From: a virus
Length of the DNA stretch: 36,418 nucleotides
Virus record (IMG/VR): IMGVR_UViG_3300037156_000013
Location: 1-36,418 of that record
Reading direction: 5' to 3' (one strand)
Shown here: one piece after another, positions 29,920 to 36,215 of the stretch
Numbering within the stretch: position 1 is the stretch's first letter
Layout of the letters: each line of letters starts with the position of its first letter
The notes under the pieces: generated by a model
Told to the model about the DNA's origin: nothing
What the model saw: only the letters and a program-made list of their open reading frames with translations
The model's database searches: none
Translations under genes and position numbers: made by a program

Positions 29920-31254
29920 TTAATCGTAATAACTTCCGCGAGTTTTCTTGACTTCTTGCGTAGGCATACCGCCTGCATAGTTATGGAAAACAGTATGCTC
30001 TTTGTCAAAATGCGTCATTACCGACCCCGTAGCACCGTTACGATTCTTAGCCACGTTAATCTCAGCTATTCCGACATACTGACTATCAGGATGATAATAT
30101 TCATCACGGTAAATCAGCATAATCACATCGGCATCTTGCTCAATCGCTCCACTATCGCGTAAATCGCTCATTAATGGGCGTTTGTTTGTTCTATCCGAAA
30201 CCTTACGATTTAACTGGCTTAACGCAATCATCGGCACATCAAGTTCTTTAGCTAAACTTTTCAATCCGCGCGTGATATTTGATATTTGCTGCTCTCTGGT
30301 ATCAGCTTCTTCGACCATTAATCCAATATAATCTACGACAATACAGTTTAAACCGTGCTTACGCTTAATACTACGAGCTGTAGAGCGCATAGAATTTAAA
30401 TTGTTAGTCCTATCATCAAGCATCACGTTTAATCGCTTTAGAGGCTCTACTGCGTTAATTAGCTTATCCCAATCTTCATCTTCCAATTTACCTGTTCTTA
30501 GCTTTGCGCTTGAGATTTTAGATTTACCTGCAATCATTCTGTCAACCACTAGCCCATTCATCATTTCAATAGTGAAAATTAACGATACGCCATCAGTAGT
30601 TTGGATTGCTTCGGCAAGTTGTACGGCTAGGCTTGTTTTCCCCATACTTGAACTTGCCGCAATAACAATAAAAGAACCATTTTCAATACCGCCGCCGAGC
30701 TGGGTATCTAAGTCTGTTAATCCAGTGCTGATTAATTTAATTTCATCGTTGTATGCTTGGTCTATTCGCTCCATGCGTCCAGCAAGCAAATCACCAACAA
30801 ACTGCGGCTCATGTATTTCAACCTTTTCAGTGATTGCCATGATTGCAGATTGAGCGCGATTTAATTTTGCATATACTTCACCTGGATTGTTTACATCGGT
30901 TTGAATTTCAGTAACCGCCGCCAGTAAAGCGCGAAGCATTGCTTTTTCTTGCACTATTTCTGCATAGCGTTTTATATTTGCGCTAGTGCCAATTCCTCTA
31001 GCAATATCAATCAAGTAATTTATGCCACCAATACCGGTTAACTTTCCTTGTGATTCCAATACTTCCGCTAAAGTAAGAACATCAACTGGCTTTTGTTCAG
31101 CCATCATTGAAATAATTACCCTGAATATATCGGCATGGTTGTGATTGTAAAAAGCATTAGCTTGTAGAGTATGGATTAAATCAAAACTGATATTATCTTG
31201 AATGATTGAACCTATTACGCTTTGCTCTGCTTCAACGCTAAAGTTTTCACGCAT
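29920..31254 (-). CDS. dnaB: Replicative DNA helicase, DnaB family
   Basis: 444 aa, full length for DnaB. The N-terminal domain (EAEQSVIGSIIQDN, GGINYLIDIARG) is followed by the RecA-like domain with Walker A AASSSMGKTS at 199-208, Walker B IVVDYIGLM, the ALSQLNRKV switch and DLRDSGAIEQDADVIMLIYR. It is a hexameric helicase at the phage fork. It adjoins the replication-initiator gene by one base, the arrangement of phages that encode an O-like initiator and their own DnaB. Confidence 0.95.
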   Translation of the reverse strand: MRENFSVEAEQSVIGSIIQDNISFDLIHTLQANAFYNHNHADIFRVIISMMAEQKPVDVLTLAEVLESQGKLTGIGGINYLIDIARGIGTSANIKRYAEIVQEKAMLRALLAAVTEIQTDVNNPGEVYAKLNRAQSAIMAITEKVEIHEPQFVGDLLAGRMERIDQAYNDEIKLISTGLTDLDTQLGGGIENGSFIVIAASSSMGKTSLAVQLAEAIQTTDGVSLIFTIEMMNGLVVDRMIAGKSKISSAKLRTGKLEDEDWDKLINAVEPLKRLNVMLDDRTNNLNSMRSTARSIKRKHGLNCIVVDYIGLMVEEADTREQQISNITRGLKSLAKELDVPMIALSQLNRKVSDRTNKRPLMSDLRDSGAIEQDADVIMLIYRDEYYHPDSQYVGIAEINVAKNRNGATGSVMTHFDKEHTVFHNYAGGMPTQEVKKTRGSYYD

Positions 31255-31991
31255 TATTGAATCCCCTTATTTTTGTAATAAGTTTGTAGAGTGATACCCT
31301 TGGTATTCAATAAACATTCGTTTTCTTTAAAATACCAAATTTTAATATAATCACGTCTTAAGTAATTTCTAAATGTAGCTTTCCAATCAATCTGCTTCTT
31401 TTTTTCATCATCAATAAAATCATCCCTAAACGATAGCCATGCAAGTCTTAGAAAATCATGTGGTATGTTTGCGTTTTCTGCAAATTCAAAAATAGCGTCA
31501 TCGTCTTCAAATATTTTCTTGTTTTCAAGTTTTTTGTTTTCAATAAAAGTTTTAATTGAAATTTTTTTATTATTTTTTACTTTGGTTATTGGTTCTTGGT
31601 TAGTAGTTAATAGTTCTTGGTTAGGGTTATTTTGGGTTGCCAAGTGGTTATCATCTAAAACCACTTGGGTTTTCTTCGGCCTCCCTCCTAGCTTCCCATT
31701 AACTCTATTCTTTGCAGATTGTGTTCTATACATCTCTAAATCACGTTCTATATGTGAATGAAAGTAACCTAAATCAGTCAAAATGAAGAAATCAGATAGT
31801 ACATTGGTTAAACAATGTAACCCATCGGTATCTAATGATAACCTACGCATAACCACTTGGGTTTCTTTTGGTATTTGCTTTTCATCTAGATAATACCAAT
31901 CAATTAAATATCTATAAATGTAGTGTTCTATAGGTGATAGATGAACGGTATCTTTGCGGTAATCCGCAATATTGAATTGATAGTAATGCAT
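31254..31991 (-). CDS. Replication initiation protein, DUF1376-containing
   Basis: 245 aa. The N-terminus (YYQFNIADYRKDTVHLSPIE, then YIYRYLIDWYY) is the DUF1376 signature; NGKLGGRPKK marks the linker, and the C-terminus (IDWKATFRNYLRRDYI) is the WT-x-F-x-N-W-like end used for helicase loading in such proteins. It probably binds the origin and brings DnaB. AAGGGA seven bases before the ATG supports the start. The lysine/asparagine-rich centre (about 115-165) looks like a linker. Confidence 0.8.
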   Translation of the reverse strand: MHYYQFNIADYRKDTVHLSPIEHYIYRYLIDWYYLDEKQIPKETQVVMRRLSLDTDGLHCLTNVLSDFFILTDLGYFHSHIERDLEMYRTQSAKNRVNGKLGGRPKKTQVVLDDNHLATQNNPNQELLTTNQEPITKVKNNKKISIKTFIENKKLENKKIFEDDDAIFEFAENANIPHDFLRLAWLSFRDDFIDDEKKKQIDWKATFRNYLRRDYIKIWYFKENECLLNTKGITLQTYYKNKGIQ

Positions 31992-32021
31992 TGAAATCCC
32001 TTAACGATTAAATGAAATTTT

Positions 32022-32073
32022 GTGAGTGAGTTCTAGTTAAGGTAGAACAGGGATAGCAAGTCCTTGTCCTCAC
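32022..32073. other. Structured leader before replication genes
   Basis: Within the 100-base gap between a 48-aa gene and the replication initiator there is a perfect hairpin GTTCTA / TAGAAC (32030-32048, seven-base loop), enclosed by GTGAG (32022-32026) and CTCAC (32069-32073). It could be an mRNA leader structure or an initiator-binding site. No T-run follows, so it is not an obvious terminator. Confidence 0.4.
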
Positions 32074-32092
32074 ATTTATTAATTTAAACTAA

Positions 32093-32239
32093 CTACTTAT
32101 TATTTGCAAGCATAAATTTAACAGCATCACACCAGCGTCTTACAGCTTCTTTTTTCTCAGGTGTTTTAGCACCAAGTGGAATACATTTTGATAAGTGAAT
32201 AGCTGTCTTGAATGATTGTGATTGCATAGTTTTGTTCAT
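32093..32239 (-). CDS. 48-aa micro-protein
   Basis: ATG 32239 overlaps the stop of the upstream 46-aa gene. The sequence is helical and basic (SFKTAIHLSKCIPLGAKTPE, then AVRRWCDAVKFML). It ends in an amber TAG. The coupled start and normal composition support it. Function unknown. Confidence 0.45.
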   Translation of the reverse strand: MNKTMQSQSFKTAIHLSKCIPLGAKTPEKKEAVRRWCDAVKFMLANNK

Positions 32240-32376
32240 GATGTTTTCTCCGTATCAATAATAATCTGCATAATCTCTATTGTTTCATTGGCTGATTTAA
32301 GTTTAATTTTAATCTCAGCCAGTTCATCCAGCAGCTCGGCAATCTTTTGATCGCGCTCTTGTAGTAGGGTAATCAT
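32236..32376 (-). CDS. 46-aa coiled-coil micro-protein
   Basis: ATG 32376 overlaps the Cro-like gene's stop. Almost the whole chain is one coiled coil (LLQERDQKIAELLDELAEIK ...). Part of the overlapping cro operon. Could oligomerise; function unknown. Confidence 0.45.
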   Translation of the reverse strand: MITLLQERDQKIAELLDELAEIKIKLKSANETIEIMQIIIDTEKTS

Positions 32377-32585
32377 TTTATGCCTTTCTTTAAATTGCCA
32401 GCATATTCACGAATAGAGCTAGCTTTGATTTTACCTTTGGTAGATTTTTGTACCATATCCCCGTGCATAAACGGTATAAATCCGCGATCAATCCATCCAT
32501 TCAATCGCTGTGGCGTAATGCCAATGGCCTTTGCACACTCCGTCTTGTTGTAGTACAAATCAATAAGTTCTGTTAATGGATTCAT
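32373..32585 (-). CDS. Cro/YdaS-like regulator
   Basis: 70 aa with AAAGG seven bases before the ATG. TECAKAIGITPQRLNGWIDR (residues about 15-34) is a helix-turn-helix of the YdaS/Cro type, followed by a KASSIREYA dimer/second-half. It is the first leftward gene after the divergent control region, the place of cro in lambdoid phages. It would bind operators between the two early promoters. No partner CI repressor gene is visible on the other side. Confidence 0.7.
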   Translation of the reverse strand: MNPLTELIDLYYNKTECAKAIGITPQRLNGWIDRGFIPFMHGDMVQKSTKGKIKASSIREYAGNLKKGIK

Positions 32586-32610
32586 ATAATTACCTTTGTA
32601 ATGTTGCTAT

Positions 32611-32640
32611 ATCTTAGCATTAAATAATTAATATTGTAAA
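32611..32640 (-). promoter_or_regulatory. Leftward early promoter (cro)
   Basis: Minus-strand TTTACA (32635-32640), 18-base spacer ending in TGC, TAAGAT (32611-32616). The TGn makes an extended -10, compensating the weaker hexamer. The start site would be near 32604, some 20 bases before the Cro-like ATG. Confidence 0.5.
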
Positions 32641-32674
32641 TTGTTTTTAACTTATCTTTTTAATTTGTTTAAAT

Positions 32675-32688
32675 TTATTTTAAAATAA
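32675..32688. promoter_or_regulatory. Candidate operator palindrome
   Basis: A perfect 14-base palindrome, TTATTTTAAAATAA, in the middle of the divergent region between the two early promoters. AT-rich palindromes arise easily in such DNA, so this is only a candidate site for the Cro-like protein. Confidence 0.3.
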
Positions 32689-32691
32689 TTG

Positions 32692-32720
32692 TTGCATATT
32701 TAAATAAGCCATGCTCTAAT
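32692..32720 (+). promoter_or_regulatory. Rightward early promoter candidate
   Basis: Plus-strand TTGCAT (32692-32697), 17-base spacer ending in TGC, TCTAAT (32715-32720): weak -35, extended -10 with five of six matches. It would start the rightward operon about 25 bases before the first gene's GGAG. Confidence 0.5.
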
Positions 32721-32751
32721 GGCACATCAACAACGCAACGGAGTAATTAAG

Positions 32752-32922
32752 ATGAATAAATTATTATTAGCATTAGTTATAGCATTAACCTCAGTAAAAA
32801 CACATTGTAAAAAAGGTCATGAGTTCAGCGGTAATAATTTAAGAGTAAATAATCGTGGCGAAAGATGTTGCAAAATTTGTCACAGAATTTCTGACAATGA
32901 ATCTAGAAAAAGGAAACTTTAA
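32752..32922 (+). CDS. Small zinc-binding protein with hydrophobic start
   Basis: 56 aa; GGAG eight bases before ATG 32752. Residues 4-14 are hydrophobic (LLLALVIALTS), then HCKKGHEFSG ... GERCCKIC, the C-x3-H ... C-x2-C knuckle found at the end of many HNH proteins but here without an HNH core. It is the first rightward early gene. Whether the hydrophobic start anchors it to the membrane is unclear. Confidence 0.5.
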   Translation: MNKLLLALVIALTSVKTHCKKGHEFSGNNLRVNNRGERCCKICHRISDNESRKRKL

Positions 32923-33483
32923 ATGGCTATTTTTGAAATTAAACATCGCTACACGGAAAATATTTTGTATGCCTGTGATGCTGAAAATTTAAAAGACGCA
33001 GTGATTGAGGCGGCAGCTAAAAAAGCTGACCTTGGCGGTGCTTACCTTCGCGGTGCTGACCTTGGCGGTGCTTACCTTCGCGGTGCTTACCTTAGCGGTG
33101 CTGACCTTGGCGGTGCTTACCTTCGCGGTGCTGACCTTGGCGGTGCTGACCTTGGCGGTGCTTACCTTCGCGGTGCTTACCTTAGCGGTGCTGACCTTAG
33201 CGGTGCTTACCTTAGCAGTGAAAAAATAGCTATCGCGCCTATCTCAATATTAAACCTTACATGGGATATTTTAATTAGCGAAAGCTATTTAAAAATAGGC
33301 TGCCAGCGTCACACCCATGATGAATGGAAAGCATTTACTGATGATGAAATTGCAGAAATGGAAAGCCGCGCTAGTTCATTCTGGACTTCTAATAAAATAT
33401 GGTTGCTTTCAGCATGTAAATATCACCGTAAAGAATCATTAGCATTTCGTAAAGCTAATCCTGAAATTAAAGACGGTGAATAG
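32923..33483 (+). CDS. Pentapeptide-repeat protein
   Basis: 186 aa. Residues 35-99 are 13 pentapeptides of A(D/Y)LxG type, about three turns of a right-handed quadrilateral beta helix. Residues 1-34 are a small leader (FEIKHRYTENILYACDAENL), and from about 100 a separate domain with IGCQRHTHDEWKAFTDDEIA, found attached to pentapeptide repeats in many phages. Some such proteins mimic DNA (Qnr, MfpA), but this repeat block is short and lacks a clear acidic face, so that role is only a possibility. One base separates it from the upstream stop. Confidence 0.8.
   Translation: MAIFEIKHRYTENILYACDAENLKDAVIEAAAKKADLGGAYLRGADLGGAYLRGAYLSGADLGGAYLRGADLGGADLGGAYLRGAYLSGADLSGAYLSSEKIAIAPISILNLTWDILISESYLKIGCQRHTHDEWKAFTDDEIAEMESRASSFWTSNKIWLLSACKYHRKESLAFRKANPEIKDGE
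33025..33219 (+). repeat. 15-bp tandem repeats encoding pentapeptides
   Basis: Thirteen 15-base units built from a few nearly identical DNA words (GCTGACCTTGGCGGT, GCTTACCTTCGCGGT, GCTTACCTTAGCGGT). DNA identity is much higher than needed for the protein pattern, so recent unequal crossing or slippage is likely and copy number may vary. Confidence 0.9.
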
Positions 33484-33484
33484 T

Positions 33485-33694
33485 ATGCCAACTGAAAGTT
33501 TAGAGCTAACCACCGTATCAATCAACAACAAGTTATTTGATGTTTACTACTCAGTTTTCGATGAAACTGAAATAAAGATTGAGTCAGTCGAAATGTTGCG
33601 CGATAGAACAAACATCATGGAATTTTTAAATGATGCAACTATAGCAACATTGCATAAAGAAGTTAAATTATTACATTTGGAGCAATTAAAATGA
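33485..33694 (+). CDS. Unknown small protein
   Basis: 69 aa from ATG 33485, shortly after the pentapeptide gene's TAG. Mostly beta then helix (VSINNKLFDVYYSVFDETEI, ATIATLHKEVKLLHLEQLK). The stop overlaps the next ATG by four bases. No family recognised. Confidence 0.5.
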   Translation: MPTESLELTTVSINNKLFDVYYSVFDETEIKIESVEMLRDRTNIMEFLNDATIATLHKEVKLLHLEQLK

Positions 33695-34005
33695 AAAAAG
33701 TATCAGGAACAACAAAAGCTTGGCTAAATCAATATTCAGGTTTAATTCTATCAACTCAAACAAATGAACAAGTTGTAAATACATTATCATATTCATGTTC
33801 AGATATGACAGAACACGGCTGGACTTATGTTGGTGACGCTAAAGTCACTATCGAATTGTTTGATGATGACGCTATCTTAAACAGTAAAATATCTACATTG
33901 AAAGCACAAAAGCAGAAAGTTCAAGCAGATGCGTTTGTGCAATCTAATGAGATTGATGAAGAAATTCAAAAGTTATTAGCTATTACTGACAAAAGTGGTG
34001 ATTAA
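33691..34005 (+). CDS. Unknown early protein
   Basis: 104 aa. The ATG overlaps the previous stop and has TTGGAGCAA upstream. N-terminal half mixed (MTEHGWTYVGDAKVTIELFD), C-terminal half a coiled coil (LNSKISTLKAQKQKVQADAF). Probably oligomeric; function unknown. Confidence 0.55.
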   Translation: MKKVSGTTKAWLNQYSGLILSTQTNEQVVNTLSYSCSDMTEHGWTYVGDAKVTIELFDDDAILNSKISTLKAQKQKVQADAFVQSNEIDEEIQKLLAITDKSGD

Positions 34006-34007
34006 TC

Positions 34008-34190
34008 GTGAATGACGGACTAAAAGAAGTATTACTTTCAACCTTTATCATCGGCTCATTCATCGGTGTTTATATATGGGCACAGGTCCATGATGATCAA
34101 GTAGAACAGACCGCATGTATTGAAGTGCATGCTAAGTTAAACCGTAGTGAAAGCACGATTTTGTGCGGTAAATTAGTTAAGGAGAATTAA
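34008..34190 (+). CDS. Small single-pass membrane protein
   Basis: 60 aa from a GTG start two bases after the previous stop. Residues 8-26 are hydrophobic (VLLSTFIIGSFIGVYIWA), followed by a short soluble part with two cysteines (TACIEVHAKL, ILCGKLVK). Probably exposes its C-terminal part to the periplasm. Function unknown. Confidence 0.5.
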   Translation: MNDGLKEVLLSTFIIGSFIGVYIWAQVHDDQVEQTACIEVHAKLNRSESTILCGKLVKEN

Positions 34191-34191
34191 G

Positions 34192-34398
34192 ATGAGCAAT
34201 ATTAATAAAAGAATTATCCGTTTACCAGAAATTAAAAGAGTTACAAGTTTATCAAGAAGTACAATTTTATTAATGGTTAAAAATGGAAAATTTCCTCGTA
34301 GCATTTCACTGTCTGATGACGGTAGAGCTGTAGGCTGGTTAGAGAGTGATGTTCAAGAGTGGATTGATTCTCGTATATCTGCAACTAAAGTAGTCTAG
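34192..34398 (+). CDS. AlpA-family regulator / excisionase-like
   Basis: 68 aa; AAGGAG upstream of ATG 34192. The sequence RIIRLPEIKRVTSLSRSTIL, then KNGKFPRSISLSDDGRAVGW and ESDVQEWIDSR, is a full AlpA domain with winged-helix-turn-helix. AlpA proteins act as regulators of phage integrases or early genes; no integrase is recognisable in this genome, so here it is more likely a transcription regulator. It lies ahead of the promoter and RNA at 34.55-34.69 kb, a plausible target. Confidence 0.8.
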   Translation: MSNINKRIIRLPEIKRVTSLSRSTILLMVKNGKFPRSISLSDDGRAVGWLESDVQEWIDSRISATKVV

Positions 34399-34407
34399 GA
34401 GATTACC

Positions 34408-34539
34408 ATGGTAGATTATAATAAAACTAAAGATTACCTACAATCCACTCAAAGCCATATCGCGCTATACATTGTATTCTTTATCATGGCTATGGTATTT
34501 ATTGCTGTGCTGGGTGAATGGGCTAAGTGGGCTTGGTGA
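34408..34539 (+). CDS. 43-aa membrane micro-protein
   Basis: An excellent AGGAG seven bases before ATG 34408. Residues about 18-37 are a hydrophobic helix (IALYIVFFIMAMVFIAVLGE), followed by WAKWAW, a tryptophan-rich interface end. Last gene before the strong promoter at 34549. Function unknown. Confidence 0.6.
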   Translation: MVDYNKTKDYLQSTQSHIALYIVFFIMAMVFIAVLGEWAKWAW

Positions 34540-34548
34540 ATATTGTGA

Positions 34549-34577
34549 TTGACAATGGTAATTTTATGTTAGATAAT
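34549..34577 (+). promoter_or_regulatory. Strong sigma-70 promoter
   Basis: TTGACA (34549-34554), 17-base spacer, GATAAT (34572-34577): six and five of six matches at ideal spacing. It drives the structured RNA that follows. Predicted start near 34584. Confidence 0.8.
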
Positions 34578-34583
34578 TTACTT

Positions 34584-34691
34584 AATTGCTTGGTGGCGAT
34601 AAACATAGTAAGGCTTCACATGGATACTGGCGGTTACTATACCGCTCCACCAACACTTTAAAACAGTGAGTATCCAGGTGAAGCCTTTTTT
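34584..34691 (+). ncRNA. Structured phage RNA, C4/P4-immunity-like candidate
   Basis: Predicted transcript of about 108 nt. An 18-pair outer stem (34610-34619 with 34678-34687, then 34621-34628 with 34669-34676, one A-G mismatch between) encloses two hairpins: GCGGT/ACCGC (34630-34645) and CACT/AGTG (34654-34668). Single-stranded CCACCAA (34647-34653) lies between them and is fully complementary to TTGGTGG at 34590-34596 near the 5' end. The outer stem is followed by six T. A closed multi-branch fold with an exposed segment complementary to the leader is how C4 antisense RNA of P1 and CI RNA of P4 are built. The class assignment is inference. Confidence 0.65.
34610..34691 (+). terminator. Terminator formed by the RNA's outer stem
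   Basis: The long outer stem of the RNA followed by TTTTTT (34686-34691) is a strong intrinsic terminator. It lies between the promoter at 34549 and the genes from 34706, so those genes would be reached only by read-through or from upstream transcription. Confidence 0.7.
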
Positions 34692-34705
34692 ATTGGACGA
34701 AACAA

Positions 34706-35206
34706 ATGGCAAATGATAAAAAAACACACTGGAAAAGTTTAGTTAATCCAGACTATATTGGGGCTTATGCTCTACCTAATGGTGAAGATATAACCGTAAC
34801 AATTAAGAGCGTAGCGCGTGAAGTAGTTACTATGGCAGGCGGAAAGAAAGAAGAATGCACTGTTGTGCAATTAGTTAATAACAAGCCTTTCATTATTAAC
34901 GCGACTAACTCAAAATCAATTCATCGACTATATGGCCCATACATTGAAGAATGGACTGGAAAGCAGATTACTTTACACGCTAGCACTACTAAATTTGGTG
35001 GCGAGTTGGTTGAGTGTTTGCGTATTCGTCCTGATGTTGCTAGACCTAAGAAGCAAACTATCACTGATGAACGACTAAAGAAAGCCATCGGTTCAATTCA
35101 AGAAGGTACTTATACCAAAGAAAAACTGCTTGAAAACTTTGTTCTAAATGCCGAGCAGATAAAAATGCTTGAAGAAAAACAGGAGTCTGTAAATGTTGAG
35201 GATTAG
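34706..35206 (+). CDS. Conserved phage protein paired with exonuclease
   Basis: 166 aa. The core (NPDYIGAYALPNGEDITVTI, KPFIINATNSKSIHRLYGPY, IEEWTGKQITLH) looks like an OB-type or similar beta domain and belongs to a group of phage proteins encoded directly before a YqaJ-like exonuclease; the C-terminus is helical. A single-strand-binding or annealing-partner role is plausible from this pairing but not shown. The ribosome site GGACGAAACAA is modest. Overlaps the exonuclease start by 14 bases. Confidence 0.55.
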   Translation: MANDKKTHWKSLVNPDYIGAYALPNGEDITVTIKSVAREVVTMAGGKKEECTVVQLVNNKPFIINATNSKSIHRLYGPYIEEWTGKQITLHASTTKFGGELVECLRIRPDVARPKKQTITDERLKKAIGSIQEGTYTKEKLLENFVLNAEQIKMLEEKQESVNVED

Positions 35207-35822
35207 AGCATCATCACTTGGCTTGATTATGACTGAACCTAAGTTAAAAACAGAGGTTCTTTCAGCAGGGGCTAAAACATACGTTAAGAAGCTCGCCAGA
35301 GAGTTTGTTTATAACTTTGATGAAGATATATCAAGTAAGTATATGGATAAGGGTATCATCGTAGAAGATACTTCTATAGCTCTGTATAACAGCGTTTTCT
35401 TTACAGACTATAAAAAGAACACTGAGCGCAAAACTAATGAATGGATTACTGGTGAATGTGATATTTATACCGGTAAAAAGATAATTGATATTAAGTCATC
35501 ATGGTCGCTCGCTACATTCCCATGTATTAGCGAGGATGGGATAGACAAAGGTTATGAGTGGCAAGGTCGCGCTTATATGATGCTATGGGATTGTGACGAG
35601 TTTGAAAATGCTTACTGCATGGTAAGCACGCCAGAAGAATTGCTACGTTATGACCAAGAAGATTTGCACTATGTCGATAATATTGAAGAATCTCTACGGG
35701 TTACAATAACGCCATACACTAGAGATTTAGAGCTTGAAGAAAAGATAAAGGTTAAGTGCGAAGCTGCACAGTTATATTTTAACGAAGTATGCGAGAAAAT
35801 TGCTCTTGATCATAATCATTAA
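35193..35822 (+). CDS. YqaJ/RecB-like recombination exonuclease
   Basis: 209 aa. The PD-(D/E)xK core reads GECDIYTGKKIIDIKSSWS: Asp and the D-x-K in IDIK with a preceding ExxxY-type helix, then YEWQGRAYMML, the QxxxY box of the lambda-exonuclease/RecB group. Such enzymes resect double-strand ends for phage recombination or degrade host DNA. Along with the preceding gene, NinB and NinG it gives the phage its own recombination set. Starts inside the previous gene with AGGAG shortly before (35180-35184). Confidence 0.75.
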   Translation: MLRIRASSLGLIMTEPKLKTEVLSAGAKTYVKKLAREFVYNFDEDISSKYMDKGIIVEDTSIALYNSVFFTDYKKNTERKTNEWITGECDIYTGKKIIDIKSSWSLATFPCISEDGIDKGYEWQGRAYMMLWDCDEFENAYCMVSTPEELLRYDQEDLHYVDNIEESLRVTITPYTRDLELEEKIKVKCEAAQLYFNEVCEKIALDHNH

Positions 35823-35894
35823 TATTTTATAAATAATCCCTCTATAAATGTTAGAACTAATTTACAAAGTAACTTAACCAAAGGAGTAATAAAA

Positions 35895-36215
35895 ATGAGT
35901 AAACCTAACACAATTAAGATTGACGATATTGAATATGTACGTAGTGATTTAATGGCACCACCAGTAAGTGGTACTCGTGCCGTGATTATAGTAGACCGTG
36001 GTTGGATTTTTGCAGGTGATGTTATGCGTGAGAATGGACGCATTAAATTAAGTCGAGCTATTCACGTATTAAGATGGGAATCAATCGGGTTTGACGGAAT
36101 GATAGATAATCCTAAAAATAGCAAAGTTACATTAAAACCACTATCAAATGTTGTGGATATGCCTGAAAGTGCTGAAATATTCGCTATCCCTGTTGCGGAT
36201 GATTGGGGGCTATAG
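35895..36215 (+). CDS. DUF6948-like phage protein
   Basis: 106 aa with AAGGAG ahead of ATG 35895. Key phrases are KIDDIEYVRSD, RAVIIVDRGWIFAGDV and the ending PVADDWGL. I associate these with a family of small early phage proteins (DUF6948) of unknown function, which in several phages is followed at once by a Gly-X repeat gene, as here. The stop TAG shares a G with the GTG start of that gene. The minus-strand frame across it is a shadow. Confidence 0.65.
   Translation: MSKPNTIKIDDIEYVRSDLMAPPVSGTRAVIIVDRGWIFAGDVMRENGRIKLSRAIHVLRWESIGFDGMIDNPKNSKVTLKPLSNVVDMPESAEIFAIPVADDWGL

Noticed and set aside
33025-33219. CRISPR-like array
   Set aside because: Tandem 15-base units without spacers that keep a protein pattern; not CRISPR. 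No other regularly spaced repeats were seen.
33005-33229. Alternative frame through the pentapeptide array (LAVLTFAVLT repeats)
   Set aside because: It is a shadow frame of the 15-base repeats; the pentapeptide frame has leader, C-terminal domain and operon spacing.
34610-34687. tRNA-like gene in the structured RNA
   Set aside because: The outer stem is far too long, there is no anticodon arm or TTC loop, and it ends in a T-run terminator.
35819-36043. Minus-strand ORF of 74 codons over the DUF6948-like gene
   Set aside because: Antisense to a well-supported gene with good ribosome site, and without one of its own.
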